A stretch of 64,000 bases of DNA from Didymella arachidicola (Eukaryota; Ascomycota; Dothideomycetes; Pleosporales; Didymellaceae), in assembly GCA_016630955.3 (NCBI GenBank), contig CM050000.1, forward strand, positions 682,001 through 746,000, in the 5' to 3' direction. The notes under the pieces are model-generated. The model ran no database searches and had not been told where the DNA came from. It saw only the letters and a list, made by a program, of their open reading frames with translations. Both the position numbers and the translations under genes were made by a program. Below, piece after piece: positions 55,411 to 64,000 of this stretch (positions are counted from its first letter, which is position 1; the number at the start of each line of letters is the position of its first letter).

Positions 55411-57887
55411 ATGGCGACTTTGACCACTTCGACTGCGCTCGCTCCGCTCGTCTGCATTATCGACTTCCATCATGCGAGGGGTCCAGAAGTCGAAGCTTGG
55501 ATCGGCCTCGAGGACGGCGAGGATCCAGCAGTTGAGCATGATTGGCCGTTGCTGCCCTTTATGGCTCTGAGTGATGGTGCGCATGCGTGAGTACCTATAG
55601 CACGAATTCACGTTACATCACCTTGAAATCCAACCTTCTGAGTCCCGTTCACATGCTCCTATCGTCTCATCAGCAAAGTTTTGACATTACTCAGCTCCAC
55701 AGAGGACTACTCGTACTTCACGCTTCGACGCTCAGCTACATCCACGCATGCTGCGACCAGCCTGTTCGGTATCTCATGTACACGGCAACTACCAGCGACG
55801 GAACTGATCGATCGACCTGCCGACGTTACAAGGAGCACAGTGCAGAAGGCGGTGGTTGTCATTACAGATAGCCCACAGCATTTTGGCGCGATCAAAGCAC
55901 AACTTGGCGTAGTGACAGCGGCCTGGTTCGCGCAAAGGTACGCGACTTTTGACGTGGAACCTCCACACGCAGGCAAATGCCATGGCTACAAGAGCTTCCA
56001 CTGATCTCTGCGCAGGAATTTCACGGATGTTGAGATACTACAGAGATTCCAAGAGAGTCTCCCAAGGTTGCTGGAAAACCAAGAAGGTCAGGCCGAGCAT
56101 TATTTCGGCATATCGCTGCGCGAACTTATCCATGAGTTCAAATGGCAGACCCTGGTCCTCTTCAAATGCGCCCTACTTCAACGCAAAGTACGTACAGTCT
56201 ACCGTACTATGCGCACATTCTCCTGTAAGCTGGAATGGTTTCAGCAATGCTAACAAGCCCATAGGTCCTTTTCTTCGGCTCTCATTGCGAGCGGTTATGC
56301 ATGATGCAATTTGCTCTTATTTCATTGATACCCGGCCTTATGCGCCACCTTCAAGACTCTGCAGATCCCAAGTTCAACTCGGCCGAGGAAAAGATTGTAA
56401 TGCCCACGAGCCTCAAAACGTCTGAGCGTTCATCATGTCTGTGCCTTAGTTCAACTTTCTGGTCTATTTGCTGACTAGACGCAGTGCTTGCGTATATGGG
56501 CCTTCCGCTACAACTGTTTGGCAAAGGTTCACTTTTTGGTCCTTACACACCGCTACAGCAGCTCGACATGCTTGCTGATGCGGACACAAAATCGTATATT
56601 GTTGGATCAACGAACTCGCTGTTGCTGCAACAGAAAGATCGCTATAGCGATATCCTCATCAACCTCGACGACCACACTGTGAACACGACCTCATCATCAC
56701 TTCGCCAAGCATCGATTCTCTCAACGCCAGATCGACGCTGGATAGACTTCCTGACCCAGACCGTGAACGACTCGTGGGACGAGTCAAATCCAGTTCGACC
56801 TAAGGATCATGGCTACGCCGGCAGTGAAGAATTCATCCGCATGCAGTTCGAGGAATATCTCCTTGCCATGCTAAGCTCAGTCAAGTACAAGCTTTACGTT
56901 GAAAAACACCCAAACCACGAACCTCTCATGCCTGAGGTACACGGTGATCCTGCTAGCGAGTTCTCTAACGATTGGGTGCATGCATGGATGCAGACCGAAA
57001 ACTTCCGAATATGGAACAAGTACACCGACTCTCACCTGTTCGACATTGTTGACCCTAAACATCCTTGCTCCGGCGGTCTCTCGGTCGAGGATGTCCAAAG
57101 ACGACTAGCAGCGTAAGTCCCATCTTTCCATTCACTCCCCTCGTAAGGCGCAACTAAGCGTTTCAGTCTGTTTTCCAACACCGCCTTCCAAGTTGTGAGC
57201 ATGGGTGTCTGCGTGCTGATTCTCGCGTGGCGTACAGGCAAGTAGCAGAGCTACATCTGGACGAGCGATTCGAAAAATCAAGAGAAGTCATCGGAGAAAG
57301 AGTTGCTGCTGGCCAAGCAAAGGTCTCGACAGCCTACAATAAGCTTTGGGCAGACATCGAGGCCATGCGGAAAGCTCAAAGAGAGCGTCAGGAGGAGCAA
57401 AGGGCTGCGGCTGAGAAGTTGCGGCGTGAGCAAGAGGCTGAAGGCAAGGTGCCAGAGCCCGCAAATAAGTGTAGGCCAAGACTTCCAGACGACTTGCAAC
57501 AATACTGACAAAGTCACAGGGAAAACACAAGCACCTGACCTGACCAACGCACGCGCGAGCGCCGGTGCGTACTTTTCCTCTTGGGGCTCGTGGGCCAGCG
57601 AAAAGCGCAAAGGCTGGGGCAATCGCAGTGCATCCGCGAACCAGACACCTGCCTCTTCGCCGGCCAGCGCTGGTCCGCTACCTGGCGACTTGAAGAGAGC
57701 AGAAGAGTTCCAGCGTGACAAGGGTGCAAGTCTCGACGGATCGACACTATACACTCCGAGCACGAGCTCCGGGCACAAGAGAGTAGCCAGCTACAATGAG
57801 GAGACAGATGGAGAGCAGAAGGATAATGCGGTATTTTTCGATGCAGAAGTCGCAGAGAAGGAGAGGAATGCTTGGAGAACAGACTAA
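55411..57887 (+). CDS. AVL9: Avl9 homologue, DENN-related late-secretory protein
   Basis: Seven exons: 55411-55586, 55695-55937, 56016-56187, 56265-56436, 56485-57112, 57238-57470, 57520-57887, all in phase, 663 residues. The Avl9 domain starts at once (PLVCIIDFHHARGPEVEAW) and continues with STEDYSYFTLRR, VVVITDSPQHFGAIKAQLG, FGSHCERLCMMQFALISLIP and AYMGLPLQLFGKGSLFGPY. A C-terminal coiled-coil (ADIEAMRKAQRERQEEQRAA) and a Ser/Gly-rich tail with GAYFSSWGSWASEKRKGWG follow. Yeast Avl9 is needed for exit of secretory vesicles from the Golgi and belongs to the wider DENN group. The 5' end may be incomplete. Confidence 0.9.
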
Positions 57888-59321
57888 ATGCAGAGAGACC
57901 ATCTCAAGATGCTGCATAGCCATATTAATGACAATGTATACACAACCATACTTCTCACCACAAGAGCACCTCGTCATCTTCCGGTCAACACATCCTCCAA
58001 AAAAGACCCTACTCAGCACAGCAGACTCGAGTCACTTGAATGCCGCCTTGTCTTCTGATGTGGCTTCCTGACTTGAACTCGTCTGCAATTACGACCACAT
58101 ATAGCCAGAATATCAAAGTCTGCTTGTACAACTAGGACCAACAGCAGTCTTGTGCTTATCGCATCGAACAACGTCGAGTCCATCCAGCATGAGAGCCTTC
58201 CTCGATCGACGAATTTTCTGGGGCAAAGGCGGGTCGACATTGGACCAAGTCATTGATCCAACGACCAATCAAGACGAGCCCGGATCTCTATGCCGGCCGC
58301 TCACGTACAATATAGTGCAAGACTGAGCTCGCTATCGCGCAGTCAACCTTACGGACACGATATCATGCTCACGGCAGACTTGCCAGTCAAGCACTTTCAA
58401 TGCACTGCTGCACTGCTAAGGTGACGACCTAGGTATGGAGACCTCTCTTGTTGAAGGCACGCGGCGTAACGGCAGGCGTCCATATGGATTTGACCTTCTT
58501 AGTATTTTTGCCATGGGCAGACTTCAGTATATGTTTTTTGCATACTGTTGCTTTCTTCGAGAGGCTGTGCACATCTGGTTCATCGCGCGGTCTATGCACC
58601 GTATAGATATTGTGTTTGACTGCCCTGCTGTCGAGACTCCAGTGTCGAATTGCAATCTCACTGGACGGTCACATCGATGCACGCTGTTCTAAAACGAACG
58701 TCTGCATCATGGCGATGGTGCAGGGATATAGTCTTCCAACGGCGTGTGAGGAGAAGCCACATCTGCATGACAGTCGCATGCAACGCGCTTCCAGCGAATG
58801 GCCTCACCTGTATTAGCTTTCGCATAATAGCGGATCCATACGGACTCAGATGCTTTCTGTTGAGCAGTGCCACAGCCTTCTGTGGAATCTAGGCACTTCA
58901 CGTCAACTCTAATCAGCGCTGGAGATGAGCCCTGGAACGCTATCGATACCCAAAAGAAGTGTCGGAATGAACAACGCGGAAAGCGACGCCGAGGGGAGCG
59001 TACACTAAGGCAGGGGGCTGAACAGAGACACTAGATGTTGGGAGCCTGTATTGAACCGAACCAATGCGCGAAGAAAGTGGCACATGAATGGACTGAGAGA
59101 AGACATGATGGTATCATTGTATCGTTTGTGTCAGTATGTCCACACTCTGCACCTACGTTGATTTCGTAACAAGCCTTTTGGCCGTCGTTCGAGGCACACC
59201 CTGTGCGTGCCCTCACCGGCCGCCCTACACCCAACGCCACACGTAACGAACGTGGTATTTGGGAAACGCCGCATCGCCATACTTTGGTGCTCGTCGCGGT
59301 GATTCGATTGCTCTCGTCGTT
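57888..59321. other. 1.4-kb convergent intergenic stretch, no gene seen
   Basis: Short ORFs only, on both strands, overlapping each other and without domains. Confidence 0.4.
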
Positions 59322-61245
59322 TTAGTCGTAGTGCATGAACAGCTGCGACATGCTCTCTCCGTGATGATTTCTTCGGATCGACTCAGCAAGGAGGTTGTCG
59401 ACATTCAAGATGACAAGCTTGTCGCCAGCCTGTTCCCTCTTATGCTCTGGGATGGGAAAGGCGTTGGTGATGATGATCTTCTCGATGCACTCACAGTTGT
59501 TCATCTCCTCAAGACAGTCGCCGCCGAAAAGGCCGTGCGTAGCCATGCAGTAGACCTTGGTCGCACCACCACGCTTGACGACAGTCTCGGCCGCGGCGAT
59601 CCAGGATGCGGACTTGTCCATCATGTCGTCCACGATGAAGACCGGCCTATACTTGACGTTTCCAACAAGTGTGACCATGGTCTCAATCTCCGGATTCTGA
59701 AGGTCTTCCTCCTCATCCTCTGATGAGGCTGCCGCATCGTACGTACCACCGAGAGCGTGGCCGTGCTCATTGTCCAGATTATCTCTCCTTGACGAAGTCG
59801 TTGAAATAAACGAGTTCATCATATGCGGTGGGACGTCTTCATTCTCGCCTTCGGAGGGAGGTCGATTGCGCCAGGAGGTGGTATGTGATGTAGCGGACAT
59901 GGCCGGCGAAGGATGTGTGTCGTCGACGATGTGACCTTGTACGAGGCGCCCGTGAATAACATTTCGAGCGCGCTGTCTGTATCAGTACCATCTTCTGGGC
60001 TGGGTAATATGATCATACCTCGTCCGTGTACTCCTCCTCCTCCTCCTCGCCTTCCGCACCGTCGCCGTGTTCGCTCTGTTGGCCGTTCGCCTCTTCAGAC
60101 TTGTTCGAAGCCTCGGTTCGGACTGGCTCAAGGGGCACTTCTGGCTCAACTATCGAGCTCGCGCGCATAGATTTCGACAGAGGGTGTTCACCGGTAACCC
60201 CGTTCGCTCGTCGCGACAAAGGATTCGAAGGTGTGCGTTGCGTCCTAGCCTTTGGCTTGCCGACTTCTGACTTAGAATCAAATGAAATCTTGCTGATCGG
60301 TGTGAGCTCTGCGTCTGCGTCAAGCGCAGCCTCAACCACCTCGCGCGAGTCTGAAGGCCCGTCAAGCCTAAGTTGTTCGAACATGGCACTCTCATTCCAT
60401 GGTCGACTTCCACCTGCGCGGCGCCTGTCCGTTGTGACGATACCGAAGCTCAGCTTCATAGCATCTGCTAGCGATGTTACTCGCTTGGTTCCACCGGGAT
60501 TTTTGCTGACTACGACAGCTTCTCTCCAGTCTGGTACATTCATGCGCACCCAGCGGGCCAGGAGGGGTTCGGCGACGAGGTTGTCAACTGGGCACTTGAA
60601 GAAGCCCTGCATCTGAGAAGCATGGAGGTCGACGGTGATTACGTGGTTGACACCAGCAATATGAAGGAGGTTTGCAACCATACGAGCGGTGATAGCACCA
60701 CGGTGCTGCTTCTTTTTCGACTGGCGCGAGTATGGGAAGTATGGCATAACCGCTACATGCTGTCAGCGACTGGCGGGGTGTTCATGAACCGATAAGCCTA
60801 GTACCTGTGACAGACTTCGCAGAGCCACCTTTACAAGCAGAAATCATAATCAAGAGCTCCATGACCGAGTCATTAATCCTGCAACAAATTAGCATGTTTA
60901 ACGGTTTGGAAACAGGTTTACACACTTCTCGCTGCCGCTCTGGATGATAAAGACATCTTTGTTACGGATTGAGGTGTCTACCAGCAATTAGAACGCGAGA
61001 GACGCAGCAGATCAGTAATAAGCCATACGGATCGTGACAGACGTCTCTCCATTCTTGAACTTGCCCAGCGTCGCAGAGCCAGGCTTCATGCCCAAGCGGT
61101 CACACACGCCGTCGACAAGCTTGGGGTGCGACGACCCGCCAAAGACGATCGCGCTGCGCATCGTGGGAGGACCGAGTAGAACAACGTCGTTATCGTGGTC
61201 GAAGCGCTGAGTTGACCTTTGAGGCTTCGTGAATTTTCCCGTCAT
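59322..61245 (-). CDS. PRS5: ribose-phosphate diphosphokinase, PRS5 type with internal insertion
   Basis: Five exons: 61245-61029, 60977-60926, 60878-60805, 60752-60019, 59972-59322; introns 46-52 nt; 575 residues. PRPP synthetase blocks: FGGSSHPKLVDGVCDRLG, KNGETSVTI, INDSVMELLIMISACKGGSA, AVMPYFPYSRQSKKKQHRG, ITVDLHASQMQGFFKCPVDN and the late IVDDMMDKSASWIAAAETVV with ATHGLFGG. Between the ATP-binding half and the PRPP loop is an insertion of roughly 200 residues, acidic and Ser-rich (EGEEEEEEYTDE). This insertion marks the Prs1/Prs5 class. The PRPP loop reads MMDKSASW where canonical enzymes have a DTGGT-like loop. Yeast Prs5 works in a complex with other Prs subunits and links to cell-wall integrity. 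Confidence 0.92.
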
Positions 61246-64000
61246 CGCAGCAAATCATCGGCGCGTTGGCGCTCGGAGGCTTGGCGCGTGTGGCCGAAAA
61301 CAGAAAGATCAACCCAGCGAGTCAGGAAATGCAAGGCAGCACAGATCAATACGGTAAGAACCTCCAAGGTACGTGATATCTGAGAGTCTCGATGACCTTA
61401 ACAGATGGAATTTCAAGATGCTAGTTCTCCCGCACCCGGACCATTCTTATGCAAATGTCCGCGTCAACAAGGGTTCTACAGGCAATGGTGTGTTGGCACG
61501 CGACCGAAACATAGCGTACTGCGGCCAGTCATGGCGGAGCACGAAAGCACGCTGCGCTTTCGTGCGTGCAAATCGTCCCAATGTGAACCTCCCCGCAGTT
61601 CATGACATTCCACACTTGCACGTTGCAAACAATGTTGGCCAGTATGCCAGATTGAGGAAGCTTAAGAGGAAGTCGAAACTGAGTTGTGCACCATCTGCGA
61701 TGTGACCTCAGCACTAATAACTACAACAATCTTGATGTGATGACGAATTATTCCTGCGGTAGACGAGCCACATAGCTCTAGTATGCTAACTTTTTTGTCG
61801 GTCATTCTTTCAGCTATTTCTTATGATCTTTTGCCAGTTACGCAGATCAACTCGGTCTTGCTCTTGCCAGCTTGGTGAGAGCTTGTTTTGACATCAATCA
61901 TCGATTGCTACAGTTCAGCGAAATAGCGCGTCACCAGTCTACAGCTCGCATTTTTGCGATCACAACCGAAGCGCAAGTGACTGATGCCATCATTCAGAAA
62001 GCTGTATTGTTCGATAAAGAGACTGATCGAGCGTTGCCTCGGTACTCAAGAAGATTGCAGGAAGATGCAAAGACCAGTACACAGTCGCGTAGAGCATGAA
62101 GGACATTGATGGATGAAAAACGGTCGGCGACCTATGTCTCAGTGGCTGTGATCAACTCCAGGAAGAGCAGCATTCTGGCTGCAGTAGGTATGATCGTCGC
62201 GGTACCTGCAGCTGCCCTTTCGGTAGGCAGTTTGTAAGTACGAGTGGAGATCTAGTAGCAGGGATACCAGCCACGGGTACCGTTACACATGCTCACCGCC
62301 TACCTGGTGCCCTGGTTGGCTTCTTTTTCGACGCAACTGAAGTAACGTTATTGACCAGACTGGAGACCTACCGATTGGCCACTGCGTGCATTGTAGCCCG
62401 GTCACTTGCGAGCTTAGTTGTAATGTGCAAGGTACTCAGCGACGTCATGAGCATCTGTCTTCATATGCGTAATCGCCACTGGTCACAGGACTACCAAGGT
62501 ACCATCGCAAACTGTAACGTAGATCCACCCTTGCGACGGCCACTATATTCTTCCGTCTCGACTGCGAAGAAATGATCGATATACAATCAAGAACAGTGAC
62601 CGATTGTTACATCAGTGCTGCGGCAGCTGGTCTTCCTTGCCACATGACTGGCGGTCCGAGAAGCGAAGGCCCGGACAGGAGATTTCTGTATGCTTGGCCA
62701 GAAAGAGATCGAACTAGTAGTGAAGATGTGTTGCGTACCGATACTTAACGTGATGGCCTTACGCGCGCTGCGCCAGCTATAATTGAGGCAAATAACAGAA
62801 CGGTCTCGTGGTGCGCTGCGACAGACTGGCTGCATCTTCTGACAGGGTCCTCAACATCCATGTACCACCTTTGACGACCGCTTAAAGCCGAGTAAAGCAG
62901 ATCGATAGGCCGCAGTCCATGGCTGCTCCAATCTCTATTGCGGCGTACACAGTCAGCTCGCAAGGCTGCCGCCCGTAGGGCTAGCGGAGAGACATCTCAA
63001 TCGGTAAAGTGAAATGCGTGAACGGCCGCGGCTAGTGGAAACTCCCATCTGCAAATGCGCGAGTGCGGCTTTGTCCGAGAGGCCAAACCCAGAAAGGCAC
63101 TCAGCTGTGACGCTGCACCGGAGGCTGTCATGAGGAAAGTGACAGAAAACGGCACGTACGACAGTAATTTGGATAGGCCAGCCAACCAATGACCAGGTTG
63201 AACCCTAGTCGGTGCTTTCCCGGTTACCCGGTTTGGGGTGATGGAAGTGCACCAGGTGTGCAACTCGGAAGTATGTTTCGTTGGACGCGCTACTTTACAG
63301 ACCCTCGTCTGTTTGAGGGATCACAGTGCGTCGCCTGCGTCGAACCCTATCAATCATCAGCTGAGTCATGACATCCTTAGCGTCCGGATGAAGTGGTTCA
63401 CAAGACGGTCGGCGTCCAAGATCAGACGGTCAAAGTGAAGCAGTGTGCAGTCGAATCTGAGACGGCTGCGCCGGCCGTGCCATGCGTGCACTTAGAAAGC
63501 CGCATGGTCAATGGGATAGGGGGTGATGCAACAGTGTCTGACTGCCATGAACTTGGTCCCGCAAACCAGGTAACAGGTCGATGGCGGTGGCCCAAGGTTG
63601 TTGCATTCGACTCACCCCTGCTAGCAAGTGGTGCTTTAACAGGAGCTTCCTATGAGTGGCACAGACCTTGATATGTCGCGTGGCGGAAAGACATGTAAGA
63701 TCTTGGCAGTCCATCCTGACTTCCAGATTCACAGGGTTTGCCGGGCTGATGTCAAGGGGATGACGCACTTGAATCCGTCTGGGGTAGCGCCACGAACGCC
63801 GAAATCACACGACATCTTTGACGGTGACACTGATCTCGCATTGGTGGAACCGAGCGCCAGGTTCACAGCGATCCCGTGTAACAAGAGAAGATGAAGCGAA
63901 AATTTGGGAAGAAACCTTCGAGGTAGTCTTGCTCAAGATGCTCCCCACGACAATGTAGCCACAGATGTGATTAGTACTCAGTAACAGACACGGTACTGAA
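61246..64000. other. 2.75-kb right-end stretch, no gene seen
   Basis: It holds the PRS5 promoter, then only overlapping ORFs of up to about 92 codons with non-ATG starts and no domains. No transposase fragment or long repeat was recognised. Confidence 0.4.

Noticed and set aside
61373..63894. Many short ORFs at the right end
   Set aside because: All under about 110 codons, mostly non-ATG starts, overlapping on both strands and without protein-like features.
1..64000. tRNA, rRNA or CRISPR-like arrays
   Set aside because: I scanned for T-loop GGTTCGANNCC-type boxes with matching stems and for regularly spaced repeats and found none; a CRISPR array is not expected in a fungal genome.

Overview
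The window looks like nuclear DNA of a filamentous ascomycete, most likely a Dothideomycete (Pleosporales-like). The evidence is the short introns (mostly 44-60 nt, GT-AG), a pogo/Fot1-type transposase remnant at the left edge, a CFEM-type PTH11-like receptor, a group III G-alpha, a Hog1 MAP kinase with a TGY activation loop, and a DUF7587-like protein. Exon models below were built by hand: splice sites were chosen so that phases agree across every junction. Nothing was checked against a database.

Layout. (1) 1-860: C-terminal half of a pogo/Fot1 DDE transposase, cut by the window edge. (2) 1.2-11.3 kb: an unusual run of small, mostly single-pass membrane proteins around one 1141-residue membrane protein with Gly-rich repeats and a cytochrome b561-like core. 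One small member has an in-frame TGA just before its membrane segment, and one has a 17-nt first exon. (3) 11.4-15.3 kb: UbiA-superfamily enzyme, paraoxonase-like propeller, type II HAD hydrolase. (4) 16.7-20.0 kb: a Lys-rich repeat protein with an in-frame TAG, then a decayed gene with stops and a frameshift. (5) 20.8-28.2 kb: GC-rich BTB/POZ protein, exocyst SEC5, DUF7587-like protein. (6) 28.9-39.7 kb: RanBP2-type zinc-finger microprotein, CFEM receptor, TatD/Scn1-like hydrolase, sulfotransferase-like P-loop protein, ThDP-dependent enzyme, SET-domain protein with a signal-like N-terminus. (7) 41-47.3 kb: gene-poor, with a Ser/Pro-rich protein, an F-box protein and a two-exon membrane microprotein. 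(8) 48.3-61.2 kb: G-alpha, HOG1, AVL9 homologue and a PRS5-type PRPP synthetase. (9) 61.2-64 kb: no gene seen.

How they fit together. The conserved genes are housekeeping or signalling: SEC5 and AVL9 act in exocytosis and late secretion, G-alpha and HOG1 in nutrient and stress sensing, and PRS5 in nucleotide precursor supply. Several pairs are divergent and may share promoters: SEC5 with the DUF7587 gene, TatD with the sulfotransferase-like gene, the ThDP enzyme with SET, and G-alpha with HOG1. The accessory parts, and the best places to look for something new, are the membrane-microprotein block at 1-11 kb and the decaying region at 16.7-20 kb.
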